Source: Cannabis sativa
Lineage: Eukaryota; Streptophyta; Magnoliopsida; Rosales; Cannabaceae
Assembly: GCF_029168945.1 (NCBI RefSeq)
Contig: NC_083601.1
Coordinates: 19,372,160 to 19,436,159 of the forward strand
Direction of reading: 5' to 3'
Length of the DNA stretch: 64,000 bases
Part shown: piece by piece, positions 24,331 to 36,352 of the stretch
How positions within the stretch are numbered: the first letter of the stretch is position 1
How the letters are laid out: every line of letters starts with the position of its first letter
The notes under the pieces: model-generated
What the model saw: only the letters and a program-made list of their open reading frames with translations
The model's database searches: none
What the model was told of the DNA's origin: nothing
Made by a program: the position numbers and the translations under genes

Positions 24331-24661
24331 AATTTTAAGTATTGATTTATATTTATATACATTAATGTTTATAATTTTGATATTGTATTTTATTAAAAAA
24401 AATCTTATTAAATTATAATAGTTCATACTAAAATAGATAATAAATATTTATCTTTTAATAAAAAAATATTTAACTTGTTTATTTTTATAAAACTGTTTAA
24501 TTAATTTTACGAAATTGTTTATTTTGAGGTTTAATAAACATATTAAAAATGTATGGTTTCATGTAATAAGTTTTCAAAATGTATAAATTTTTAAAATAAT
24601 TTTTTTTTGCACATTTTTTGTAATTATTTTGATTTTGTAGTACATTTATGAAAAAAGCCCT

Positions 24662-25779
24662 TAATTTTATTAAGGTTGTTAATTTTATTTTTATTATTAA
24701 TAATTACTAGTGAGACTAGAAATATTTAAAAAAATTTACCAACCGATCAACCAGAATAAACTGCCAAAACCAAAATGAATAAATTAACCGACAACAAATA
24801 CAACCCTAAATAATATAATGAAAATCTAAACCGCCAAATGAATATATTGGGTGGTTTACAAATTATTCTAATCGCTCAATTAATCCGAATAAACCGAATT
24901 AAACCGATTAATATATATTTTTTTTTTAAAAAAAGTGTATATAATATATTACATAAATTTTATTTATTAGTCAAACTATTTTGTATTTGAAGTTTGGATA
25001 TTGAAGTTGAAGAATCTATATAATATTATTACTTTTTTTATTTTTTTATTCAATTATTTCATGTTTATTCAATTCTATTTTTTATATATATATATATTAG
25101 AGTTTTTAAAATTAATTTAGACTATAGTATTTTTTAACTGAAAATATAAATATGTATTTTTTTTTAAATCTAATTTTTTGAATTAGAAACTAAGAATAAT
25201 AATTATATAAAAAAAAAAAGTGAAGAAAGGGTTGGACAGGTTAACCCGACCAAACCAACAAAATTATTGGGCGGGTTGCACTTTTTTTAATTTTTAATTG
25301 GGCTGGTTACAATTGAATATTTACAACCCAATATTTGTATTGAGTTGATGAAAATATGCTATAACTCGACTAAACCGACCGACGTACACCCCTAAATGAG
25401 ACTATACGTGCTCCGCACCGGTAGTTATTTACAAACCTTTAAAGATTTAAACTTACAATCTATTTTTCTCAAATAAAATAAAAACCTATAACAATATTTG
25501 AAGGTTGTTATTATTGTTACAAAAGTGAAACTCGATAATTGTGACCTTCATCTTTATTAGTGATTGCATTCTCAAGAGTAAAAACATATTTACAAGCAAT
25601 GATGTTCATCTTTAGTAGTGATTGGATTGGGATGAGAACTTTGCAGCATTAGAAACGAATTGTTCAGAAATGATGTTGAATTTCTATACTTTCACTGTTA
25701 CACATGAATCTTGTTTTACTACCTTAATATAAGCAATTATTTCTTCATTTTCAAGAAATTTATAAAATTCTATGAAAAT
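24662..25779. other. Non-coding repeat-like DNA left of the gypsy element
   Basis: The first part (24730-25390) has recurrent AACCGAC/AACCGATT and GGGTTGGACAGG-type blocks ending in GACGTACACCCCTA, as seen at the ends of many plant repeats, but I cannot assign a family. 25400-25779 shows no gene. Confidence 0.4.
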
Positions 25780-25784
25780 TCTAT

Positions 25785-26564
25785 TGTTGACCGAGGTTTT
25801 CGGCAACTAATAAAATATTATAAAGTTACTGAGCTGTAAGAAATTGAGAGAAGGATTTTTACGTGGTTAGGGCGTTAATGAGCCTTAGTCCACGAGTCTT
25901 TGTTATTTATGGATGTCTTTAATACAGAGAATGTATTTGGGGAGTGTTTCACTCTTATAAATACAGAGAATGTTCTTGGTAAGTATTTACTCTACTTGCT
26001 CATGTGCAGCCCAAGATTCTCGATCCCATTTAATGAGCTTTGAGGGGGTATTTATAGTGTTTTTGGTGGGGTGATCCCCAGAGTTATCCTTACAAGTGTA
26101 TCTGTAAGTATCCATAAAGTTGGACATTCCCATTGAATATACCATGGGTAATGCATGGTCAAATCTCTAGGTGCTGTAGGGTTTTTATGTGGAATGTCCT
26201 TATTGCCTTTTGACTGATGTGACTCTTCACAGTGTAGTCGTCGCTAGACTTAAATGATCATTACTGTGCAGCTGTTGGTTGGAGGTTGTGCCGTCAGACT
26301 TTATTGCGTGTAGCAGTCCCAACATGCTTCCTCCCATGCGACATTTAATGCGACTTGATTGCTCAGGAGAAACCTAACACCTCCCGGAGATGCCTCAGCG
26401 TTATTCGAGCTTCCGGGAGCATATGGAGTTCCATGTGCCTTCTCCGGGGGCTACGTCCTGGACGCTACCTTATGGCATAAAGACTTAGCAAATATTGTAA
26501 ATTGCTTGATCCACGTGTCCTTATCTGGTTGGTCCACGTATATTGGGCAAAATCAGGGGCAACA
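25785..26564 (-). repeat. 3' LTR of the gypsy element
   Basis: 780 bp, plus-strand ends TGTTGACC...GGGGCAACA. On its inner side lies TTTACCCCCAAGC (26565-26577), the complement of the polypurine tract that primes plus-strand synthesis. TCTAT adjoins on the outside. Confidence 0.95.
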
Positions 26565-26895
26565 TTTACCCCCAAGCCTTGTTTATTTGAAAAATGAAAC
26601 AAGGCTTGTTCAAGTGCCTCCGGTTGGCTCCTCGGTTTCCTGGCACGAGCTTTGAGCGCGTGAGGGTGTATTTAATGATGGCTTTTAATGCAGCGATTCA
26701 CTTTTTGCAGGGGTCGATTCGTTTCGCGCCCATTGATTGATACAGCGCATTAATGGTGTCAGACGGATACTCAAACGTTTCCACCGCCTTTATTGCAAAT
26801 CGATCTGGTCCGTTGATCTTTGAGCATTCGAATCGTGCGCTTCCCCCACCGTTTGATTGGTAGGTGATGACGCCTATTCCTCATGCAGCTTTGCC

Positions 26896-26903
26896 TATAA
26901 AAG
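26896..26903 (+). promoter_or_regulatory. TATA box of the antisense accessory gene
   Basis: TATAAAAG lies about 330 bp inside the 3' LTR boundary, on the plus strand, ahead of a pyrimidine-rich leader. A GTAAGT donor at 27101 and an acceptor such as TGATTTAG (ending 27498) would define a roughly 400-bp intron in the 5' UTR, 55 bp before the ATG. This suggests transcription independent of the LTR. Confidence 0.5.
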
Positions 26904-27552
26904 CCACCACCTTTTCTTCATTTCTGTTACTTCCCATTTCTTGCCAACTTTGCTCAAATTTTCCAGAGAGAAAATTCTCAGACCCAAAATAACGCCTTTA
27001 AACACTTTACAATTTTCTCCAGTTTCTCTTCGTTTGTTACTATCAGTCCTTCTTGTCTCTATTCGATTCACAGCAGGACCCCCAGTTTCAACACTTCATC
27101 GTAAGTTCTTTGCACCCTTTGCTTTATTATTGAATGGTATGCTGTTACTTATCTGTTTGTTCTTTTCTGGGTTTGCATTCGAAGTTTCTGGGCATGCAAG
27201 TGTTTAAATCCTTCATATAATCGGTTTGAGTTTACTGCTCTAGTGATAGGATTACTGTTGTCACGCATCTGTCGTTGTTTTCTGTAGAAGACCATACGTT
27301 CTTCGTATAATGGTTGCTTAGGGCACAGGACAAACTTTTTTCTTTCTATTTTCTTTAGCGTGTAAGGCCGTCTTCTGTGAATTTATTGCACCCGACTCTT
27401 GTCCAGGGAATCCTCCTAGGGTTTCCTGTATGACAGGTGTCCGGAGGGGGCCTCTTTCCAGCGGTTAGGGGACCCCCATTCCCTTTTTCTTGATTTAGGG
27501 TTTGGTATGGGGCCTAACTGCTGGAATCTTACTCTTTTTACGGAATCGAAAA

Positions 27553-30500
27553 ATGTCTGCTTCTGGCTCAAAATCATCGAAGAAAAGCGGTAAGCGCCTG
27601 GCTACCCTCGAGGAGGTCTCCCTGGGTCCTGTTGCCCAGGAGGGGTACAAGTCTCGGGCGACCGGATGGGAGGCGGCCGAGCTTCACTCCACTCTGACCT
27701 GTCCCCATCAGTTGGAGAACATCGTGGAGGTAGCTGGAATCAAGCCTTCCACATCAAGGACCTACCATCGGCCACCTCGCGACGCGGAGACGCCCAATCA
27801 CAATTACGGCGGCTTCGGGGCTTGGAGCCAGACGCATCTGATGGCTGGGGCCATGCTTCCTCTTCAAGATTATTTTGTTAATTTTTTAGTTTTTGTCGGC
27901 CTTGCGCCATACCAACTTATTCCCCAAGCATACCGACTGCTTTCAGGCTTATTTATTTTTTATTCCGCCCGGGGATGGGGATCTCCCCGCCCGGTGGAAA
28001 TATTGTATTTTTACGAACTTGTTTCCGTCCCCAAGAAGGGGGACAAACTTAAGGATGGTTTTTACGGGTTCCGGGCCCACCCTGCTAACGAAGGGGTGGT
28101 CCCGTATAATAGGCAAACTCACGTTAAGGAGTATCGCCATCGTTTTTTCTTCTCCTCCGGGTTCCGGGCAGTGGACCATCCGGAGCTCCTTACTGAGTGA
28201 GTCAGGATTCCTCCCTATGAACGGACTGCACCTACTCAGGTTTTTCTTCGGAGAGCCCAGGCCTTTGCCTCTTACGACCGGGCTGATCTTGACGTCGGGG
28301 GCCTGGTCACTATGGAGAACTGCAGGAAGGCAAAACTCATCCTTCCGCACCAATCCGTGGAGGACTCTAACCTTTCCCGGGTTATCTGTCCCAACGTGAG
28401 GGCGCCGGTCACGGAGAAGACCTTCCGGGACAAGATCATTGCCACTGCAGAGAAGAAGTACCAGGAGTATCTCTACCGGAAGGCTCAGGAGAAGGCATAC
28501 TCTAACGCCCAGGCGGCTCCCGGGAGGTCACTTCGCGTGGGGAGCCCGGTGGAGAGAAGGAGTCAGGCGATCGCCGGGAAGCCCCTTCATATTGGGGACT
28601 CAGCGGAGAGAAGGGCTCCCAGGCCACAACCTTTGGCTCAGGAGCCGAACACTGGGGCCCCTAGTGCCAGCACTTCCGGCGCCGGCGGTAAGTCTCCTTT
28701 GGTAGTTCATTATGTCCCTTCTGTTGGCGAATATGCCAGTCTTAGGCCCATCGAGTTCGATGAGCGTCTTTATAGGTTTAGGATGCCCTCGACCCGGTGG
28801 GGAGACCATTTGAAGGAGTTTTATTTTTCAAACTTAGGAGATTTCCTAGGTCGGTCCCGGATGGGTTCTGGTCCTCCGGAGCCCGTTCCTTTAGGCCCTT
28901 CAGCTTACATTACATCCAGCTGGTTCCGGCCTTCGGACAGCTATCTCGGAGATGATGCTGCCAGCATCAAAATTCGGAACTTTGCTAGGGCCGAATTAGA
29001 GAGTCAGGGTAGGACTAACTTGCTTGTCATATCTTGTGTTGGTGGTTTCCGACGGATGTTCTAACACTTGCTTTCTTTTGTTGTAGCAGGTGCTTCTATG
29101 GATGCCATTATGGCCGAACTTGCCGAGGTTCACACTCCTGAGGCTCCTCCTCCCTTTACTTCTTCCCCGATGGGCCCCGCTTTAAAGATTTCTTCCAGTG
29201 CTCCTCCAGACACTATTGATTTAGTGGATGACGAGGAGGTGCTGCCGGGAGAAGGTCAAGAAAAGCAATGGGGCTTTTCTGAGGAAGTTGAAGAAGGTGC
29301 AGGAGGGCTCCGGGCTCTTCCTAAGGAAGCTGAAAAAAGTGAAGAAGAGCAAGAAATTGCTCTGATTCGCAAACGTAAAGGCAAAATGATTGCCCAGGAG
29401 GAGCCCAAGCGGCCTCGGAGAGCTGATACTCTGGCCCACGGTCTTGATGGTGGGGTCTCTCCCCTGGAGGAACATACTGCCCCTCCCAATATTGTGCTGA
29501 CTCTGGTTCCTGGAGATGAGGCGAGACAGGAGCTCCGGATAGCTAAACACAACTACGCCATGGACGAATACTCCCGGGGGTATGCTGAGGTGGAAGCCCA
29601 TCGGAGGGTCTTGCGGGTTGAGATGCAAGACACCATCAACAACCCGGAATACCAGAATTCGTGGGACCTAAATTTGGACCCCCTGTCGGACTGGTTCCGT
29701 CGCTTCCTTGGGCCCACTTTAGCTCCCTTTGCTGCGGAGATGACTGGCGAGTTTGCGTCTCAGCTTACCCGGTGTGCACCTAAGCGGTTCGCTACTTGTG
29801 CATCCTTGAACTCCATCTACCAAGTCCAGGATCTCAGCCACTCCCTCACCGTGGTAAGTATTTTGTAGTTTGCTTTTCCCCTTATTGTTTTATTTTTTGG
29901 GGATTCTTTCTTATACTTGCATTGTTTTTTAGCTTGCTGCTGAGGTCGACCGTCTCTCCAAGAACATAATCAACCACGACTTCGTCCTGTCTGATTTTGG
30001 GGACATGGACGAAGTCAGGAAGATTCTTCAGGATCTTACTGCTGAGAGGTGGCTTTATCAAGAGGCTGCTGAGCGCCGGGAGGCCGCTGCCAAAGCTAAT
30101 GAGGAAGAGGCTAAGCGGAGGGAAGCCCAGGTGGAGGCGATGATCCGGGATGAGGCCCTGCGGAGAGACAGGTTGGAGGCCAGGCACCAGGAGGAGCTAA
30201 GGGCGGAAGGCGAGACCACTACAAAGGCCAGGCGGGAGCTTCGGGAGGCCAGGGAAGCCTTGGACGAGATGGCTGCCAAGGTGAGATCCTTAGAGGAAAC
30301 TCACCAGGCAAACTTAGAATCCAGGGCCACTCTGGCCGCGGAGCTGAAGGAGCTCAGGGACTTCAAGGAACAAGCCTCAAAGAAGGCAAAAAGGGCTGGG
30401 CTTCTTTCTCCCGTTTCCTGCAGCCGGTGCACTAAGCGCTTTGACGATGGTGTCTTCATGGCTTGGTCTACCAACGACCAGAATATCAAGCTTACCTTCT

Positions 30501-30607
30501 ACCCCAAACCTGAGGAGATGATCGCCAAATTTCGGGAGAAGAAGAAAAAGCTTGATGCCATGGTGGAGGCACGCATCGGACCTCGTCTCCCTCCGCGCAT
30601 CGATTAG
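27553..30607 (+). pseudogene. Antisense accessory gene of the Tat element (putative Transposase_28-like, 3 exons, one premature stop)
   Basis: Coding exons 27553-29008, 29090-29853 and 29933-30607 join in frame into 965 codons including the stop. The introns (29009-29089 and 29854-29932) are short, T-rich and GT-AG. The only defect seen is TGA at 28198-28200, probably from CGA by C-to-T change. The N-terminal third (PLQDYFVNFLVFVGLAPYQL, then a YFYELVSVPKKGD region) resembles the plant putative gypsy-type transposon domain family (Transposase_28). The middle is Pro/Ser/acidic and low in structure, with a basic KRKGK stretch like a nuclear signal. Exon 3 is a long Glu/Arg/Ala coiled coil. The function is unknown; despite the family name there is no catalytic motif. 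Similar antisense genes lie between integrase and 3' LTR in Tat relatives such as maize Grande. Confidence 0.75.
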
Positions 30608-31090
30608 GCCGCTCCGAGATTAACCCAGTACAACCAGGATTTCACCCACTTCTCTCTTCTTTTTTTTTTCTTTATACATATTTGTTTATTTACAGCTATT
30701 TTGAGACAATATTTATATAGCTGTTTTTATTTAGAGGGGAGACAATTTCTAAGGCCTGTCCCCAGGCCATTTGTATATATTTTGACCTGCCCTTTAAGGC
30801 TAGGATATTTATACGTGATCTTTTTTGATGCACATATTTCTCTTTTTGACCTGTCTTTTGGATCAGGATTTTTACACTTATGCTTTTTTATTTTTTTTTA
30901 TTTTTGTGCATACTCTTTTTGACCTGCCCTTTGGGTCAGGATATTTTACTTAGTTTGTTTTCTGTCTGTCCGTGCGGTATACCCTAGTACCCCCCTGAGT
31001 GGCATAGAAACTTTGTTTTTAAGGCACTCAGTTTTATTCAACATGTGGAGGATGTATACATTTAGACGGTACAAACTCTTTAAACAAAGT
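30608..31090 (+). repeat. Convergent 3' region with three imperfect repeats
   Basis: A motif like TTTGACCTGCCCTTTGGGTC followed by AGGAT occurs at about 30781-30806, 30845-30870 and 30919-30942, spaced about 65-75 bp, downstream of the antisense gene's stop. The integrase frame ends at 31108 on the other strand, so the two transcription units converge here. Confidence 0.6.
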
Positions 31091-31107
31091 CTAAGTTACA
31101 TTCTTGA

Positions 31108-32527
31108 CTATTGGTAATATTTTTTGAGGTGATCGGCATTCCAGGCTCTTGGCACAATGGTTCCATCCATTCTTTTTAGCTTGTAAGTGCCTGAGCCGAT
31201 TTCGTCCTTGATTTCATATGGTCCTTCCCAATTTGGCCCAAGTACCCCCACTCCGGGTTCCTGGGTGGCTGGGAAGACTCTTCTTAGGACCATATCCCCA
31301 ATAGCAAATTTTCTATTTTTAACTTTAGAGTTAAAATACTTGGTCACCTTCTTTTGATAAGCTGCCATCCGTATTTGAGACTCGTCCCGGAGTTCTTCAA
31401 CTTGATCCAAGGCTTCTTGAAGCAAAGCCTGATTCGTGGCTGGATCGTTAGTCGTTCTCTTGTGGGACGGGAATAACGTTTCTACCGGGACCATCGCTTT
31501 ACAACCGTACGCCATTGAAAAAGGCGAGTGACCGGTTGTGGTTCTGGGGGTCGTCCGGTAGGCCCATAACACTCTAGGCAACTCTTCAGGCCAGTTGTTT
31601 TTGCAGGCCAGCAGCTTTTTCTTCAAGGTGACCTTTAGGATTTTGTTGACTGCTTCCGCTTGACCGTTTGTTTGAGGTCTGGCCACCGCGGAGAAGCTTT
31701 TCACTACTCCGTGTTTGTTGCAGAAGTCAGTAAATTCCTCGCAATCGAATTGCTTTCCATTGTCAGAGACTATTTTGTGAGGCAAGCCATATTGACACAC
31801 TATGTTTTTGATAACAAAGTCCAGTGCTTTTTTAGCAGTTATGGTCTTCATGGGCTCAGCCTCCGTCCATTTGGTGAAGTAGTCTACTGCTACTATTGCA
31901 TACTTTACTCCTCCTTTTCCTGTTGGCAGGGACCCAATAAGATCTATTCCCCATACCGCGAAGGGCCAGGGACTAGTCATCAGGGTGATTTCATTTGGAG
32001 GAGCTCTCGTATGTTCGCGAACCTTTGACACGAATCACACTTTTGGACGTAGTCTATGCAATCTTTTTTCATTGTTGGCCAGAAGTACCCCTGTGTCAAT
32101 ATTTTCTTTGAGAGACTGGGTCCTCCCGTATGATCTCCACAGAACCCTTCGTGGACCTCTAACATGATTTGTCTAGCTTCAGGGTCCGATACACACCTTA
32201 AATAAGGCATCCTGAGTCCTCTTCGGTAGAGAATTTGATCCATCATTACATAACGATGAGCCTGATACTAAATCTTCCGAGACAGTGCCCTTTCGTGGGG
32301 CAACTCACCTTTTGTTATGTATTTTATGATGGGGACCATCCAGCTGGGTTCTTGCCCAACCGTTATCGTGGTCTCTTTTATTTTGATGCTTGGCTCTGCC
32401 AAGCGTTCCACTGGTACTACCCCCAACTCTTCGATTTCGCTATCTGAGGCTAACTTAGCCAGACAGTCCGCGTGAGTGTTCTTTTCCCGGGGGATTCTTT
32501 CTATTTTGTAGTCCGTGAACTCGTGGA
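31108..32527 (-). pseudogene. Gypsy integrase (with the tail of the second RNase H)
   Basis: From the insertion of copia #2, the minus strand first reads the end of the second RNase H (REKNTHADCLAKLAS), a linker with one stop (TAG near 32268), then the integrase zinc-binding region (HEGFCGDHTGG...KCDSCQRFA, 32246-32010). A frameshift near 32020 is followed by the catalytic core with D (GIDLIGSLP), D (SDNGKQF) and E (GQAEAVNKI), and a complete C-terminal region ending HLKKYYQ at 31108. It inserts cDNA into the genome in a working element. All catalytic residues are present, so only the stop and the frameshift disable it. No chromodomain is seen, in line with the Tat lineage. Confidence 0.9.
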
Positions 32528-32532
32528 GTAGT

Positions 32533-34311
32533 TGTTGGAAATGATTTTACCAGGATCTTAGATCTACTCACAAGTATGTTTATTAACATCCTAAATAAGA
32601 ACTTTCTAAAACGATAAATTAAACACATATAAAGTTTAAGAAACCTTACATTGGGTGCAGCGGAATTAAATGACTCCTTCCGTTCAGATCTCTAACCCTT
32701 GATTCCTTTCTGTAGCAGAGTATTATCAAGATCTGAACCTGGATCTCTTTCTCTGAATCCTTGATGCTGAATCTCCTTTTGCTGATGATCTTTCTTCACG
32801 ATCTTCCTCACTATGATTGAGGTATTGCTTGATGTGTGTGGGCACTACTCTAATCACTATATATTTATAGCATTCCACTAGGGTTAGATTTGAATTATAT
32901 GGCATTAAAATAATGAAAAAAATCAATTTAAAATACCTATAAAGGTGGCCGGCCATGGCTAGGTGGACTGGGCCTTGATTTTTGCAATTTTGCAATTTTA
33001 GCACCTTTTGTATCTGATTTTCTCAAAAATCCCAATTTCCTAATTCAATCATTTAAATGCCAATTCTAACTATTTAATAACTATAAATAATTATTAAATA
33101 ATATTGTCATTTATCATATTTATTAATTGAACCATACAAAGTATCATAATTAACAAATATGCCCCTATTAACTCTTTCTTTACAATTTCGACCTTACTTA
33201 GTGAAAATTTCACAAATAAACATAGTCTAATTCGTGAATTATAATTGATTAATCAAAACCAATTACATGAGTCTTACAAGCAATATTATCTCAACTAGTG
33301 GGGGGACCATGGGTCTATATAACTGAGCTTCCAATAAGTAGATCAAGAATTTAGTACTAAAATTCACTAACTTATTAATTCTTCGTTGAATCCACGCATA
33401 GAACTTAGAATTGCACTCTTAGTATATAGAATGCTCTATATGTTCCACCATATAGACACATCATTAGTTATCCATTGTTATAATCCTAATGTGATCAATG
33501 ATCCTCTATATGAATGATCTACACAGTAAAGGGATTAAATTACCGTAACACCCTACTATGTATTTTATCCTTAAAACACTTGACCCCGTATAAATGATAT
33601 TTCAGCTTATGTAAAATGAGATCTCCACCATTTATTTTCGTTTGGTCAAGCTAGAAGGAGATCATCCTTTGCTTACTATTCGCCAGGTAGAAGCTATAGA
33701 TTCCATGTTTATGCTAGCGCTCCCACTCAATTGCACTACCGTGTTCCCAAAAAGTATGTATCACCCTGACCTAAAAGTAGGATTAACTAACAATTCAAAG
33801 GAACACGAATAGCCTTTCAAGATTGAGCCTAATCATAACAGGATTACGATCATTTGATCTAGGATCAACTTGGCAATATTGACTTGAATAGATTTTACGG
33901 TAAGTTTAATTAAATCTAAGTCAAAGTTCAATATCGGTCCCTTCCAATGCATACTCCATGCATCCAACCTGAGCTTTACTTTAACCAATGTTCTGGAAAG
34001 AACATAGTATTTCTCCAAATACAAGTAAACTCTTGTTGTAGATTATCATATCAGTAAAACCACGTGTACGATAAATCTAGGAAACTTTATTCACATAGTC
34101 ATGTTTACTTTCCAATGTGATGACAGCACAATAAACATGATCAAGTATGTGAAAAGGGTTTAAGATGAATTTATAAATCAATTAGACAAGCAATTGATAA
34201 AGTGAGCCAAAACATACACAAATGAATGAAAAATACTTCTGTTTCTTTATTGATGTTGAATAAAATAGATTACATTGAAATGGAGTTTTATTTAGGGCAT
34301 AAAACCTAACA
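32533..34311 (-). repeat. 3' LTR of copia #2
   Basis: 1,779 bp, plus-strand ends TGTTGGAAAT...AACCTAACA, adjoining the complement of the polypurine tract (AACTCCCACTT, 34312-34322). TATA box on the minus strand at 32862-32869. Compared with #1 it lacks about 150 bp just downstream of the TATA box, a deletion between two TAGTGA copies. Confidence 0.9.
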
Positions 34312-34337
34312 AACTCCCACTTGCACTAATATAAAAC

Positions 34338-36347
34338 TAATTAGTACATATCAATTAGTCCTAAATTCTGACGGTGCTTTTCAAAGGCTGTCACGGCCAA
34401 GACTTTGGTAAATGGATCAGCCAGGTTGTCCTCTGTGTCGACTTTCTCAACTAGTACGTCCCCTCTTGCCACGTATTCTTTGATAATGTGATACTTCCTT
34501 TCAATGTGTTTGCTTCTCTTGTGGCTTCGAGGTTCTTTACTGTTTGCTATTGCTCCATTGTTATCACAGAGTAGTATCAGAGGCTTTTCCATTCCAGGAA
34601 CAACTCCTATCTTTGGTGAAGAACTTTCTTAGCCGGACAAGTTCTTTAGCGACTTAATTTCTTGCTATGTATTCGGCTTCCATAGTTGAGTCCGATATCG
34701 AGGTTTGTTTAGCACTTCTCCAAACCATTGCTCCACCCCCAAGAGTAAACACCATCCCGGATGTTGATTTCTGTCTTCAAGACTTGCTGGAAATACGAAT
34801 CGGTGTAGCCTATGGGATTTAAAGCACCACCCTTGTAGACTAACACAAAATTCCTTGTACTCTTTAAGTATTTCGAATATACTTAACTGCATTCCAATGT
34901 TCTAGTCTGGATTAGGCCGATACTGCTCACAATTCCAACGGCATAACGGATGTCGGGTCTAGTGCACAACATTGCATACATTAGACTTCCAAGCTGAGAG
35001 GCATAGGGAATATTTGCCATGTCCTCTATCTCTTGAGGATCAGTCGGTGACTGTTCCTTAGATAGACGAATACCAAATCTAGAGGGCATGTTTGCCCCAT
35101 TGGCATTGTTCATGAAGAATCTCTCTAAGACTTTGTCTATGTAGGCTGTTTGAGAGAGAGCAAGAGATCTGTTCTTCGGTTTCGATAATCTGAATACCAA
35201 GAACATAGGCTGCTTCACCCAAATCTTTCATTTCGAATTGAGTGTTGAGCCATTCCTTAATGTGAGTCATTTTCTTGATATTGTTTCCAATGATCAAAAT
35301 GTCATCAACATAAAGGACCAGGAATACTACTATTTGGTCTTCCTTGAGTTGGTAAACACAAGGTTCATCTTCATTCTGAAGAAAGCCGTAGGTCTTGATG
35401 ATTTCATCAAACCTTTTGTTCCATGAGCGAGAAGCTTGCTTAAGTCCATAGATAGACCTGTTTAACTTGCAAACTTTCTTTTCTTGCCCAGGAAGAACAT
35501 AACCTTCTGGTTGCTCCATATAGATGGTTTCTTCAAGTACCCCATTAAGGAAGGCGAGTCTTGACATCCATTTGCCGGATTTCATAATCGAAAGCGGCGG
35601 TATGGAGAGAAGAATTCGGATGGATTTGAGCATGGCAACAGGACTAAAAGTTTCCTCATAGTCCACGCCTTCTCTTTGGGTATAACCCTTGGCTACAAGT
35701 CTAGCTTTAAAAGTTTTGACTTCGCCTCCAGCTCCTCTTTTCTTCTTGTAAACCCACTTGCATCCTATCGGATGATAGTCGTCAGGTGCGTCTACATATA
35801 CCCAGACTTTGTTCTTTTTCATGGAATCCATTTCTGAATCCATTCCAGCTGACCATCGTTTCCGTTGCGGATTAGCCATTGCCTGTTTATAGGTTAATGG
35901 ATCGTCATCAATACCGTCACCTACGACCATATTGATTTCACCATCCAAGCCATAACGAGCAGGTTTTGTTGAAACCCTCCCACTACGACGAGGTACGGTT
36001 GTCTTAGAACGTAAACTTTAGTAGTAGATTTCTCGGTTTGTTCAGGCGAGGGAGTGGGATCGTCTTCTTCACGAGTGGAAGAGGACGGAACATTGGAAGG
36101 ACTTATATCTGATAGCAATTCCTCTAGAACAACTTTACTTTTCGGTTTGTAGTCTTTAATATAGTTCTCTTCAAGGAAAGTAGCATTTGTAGAAACAAAC
36201 ACTTTGTTATCCTTGTGACTATAAAATAGTCCACCCCTAATCTCTTTAGAATTTCCGACAAACATGCATACTTCGGTACGTGATTCAAGTTTGCCTTCTT
36301 TCTTTCTTAATACATGAGCAGGGCACCCCCAAATTCTGTAATGGCGT
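34338..36347 (-). pseudogene. Copia #2 pol, downstream part (end of integrase, RT, RNase H)
   Basis: This continues the pol interrupted at 46380. From 36347 downward it reads RHYRIWGCPAHVLRKKEG, the GGLFYSHKDNKVFVST segment, then after a frameshift near 35960 the reverse transcriptase ([53 protein letters not shown] and the catalytic LYVDDILIIGNN). Frameshifts near 35165 and 34890 separate the thumb region (SLALSQTAYIDKVLERF) from the RNase H tail ([14 protein letters not shown]...[14 protein letters not shown], stop at 34341). The RT catalytic YVDD is intact, but the chain cannot be translated whole. Confidence 0.9.
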
Positions 36348-36352
36348 AAATG

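Larger units (their letters stand above)
20877..24661. mobile_element. Mutator-like/foldback element with about 110-bp inverted ends
   Basis: The left end AGGGCATTTTACATAAATGTA and the reverse complement of the right end (AGGGCTTTTTTCATAAATGTA) match. The similarity continues about 110 bp inward through ATGTGCAAAAAAA and an ACATaAAaTCATACA-like block. No clear 9-bp target duplication is seen and no transposase frame exists. The interior is repeats of an AT-rich unit. Another copy of the terminal sequence lies inside, near 23478-23540, so rearrangement or nesting of related elements is likely. Confidence 0.5.

Noticed and set aside
26359..26655. 98-codon frame at the inner edge of the left gypsy LTR, with a 76-codon twin at 57361-57591
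   Set aside because: It has no ATG at its start, lies inside LTR sequence, and is repeated only because the LTR is repeated.
27949..28353. 134-codon minus-strand frame under the antisense accessory gene, and others at 28600-28809, 29221-29628 and 30058-30279
   Set aside because: Mirror frames of a GC-richer coding region; none has a domain and they break where the real exons continue.
27553..30607. Reading the antisense gene as a DNA transposase because of the Transposase_28 family name
   Set aside because: No catalytic acidic triad or DNA-binding fold is visible; the family name is historical, so only a putative, function-unknown call is supported.
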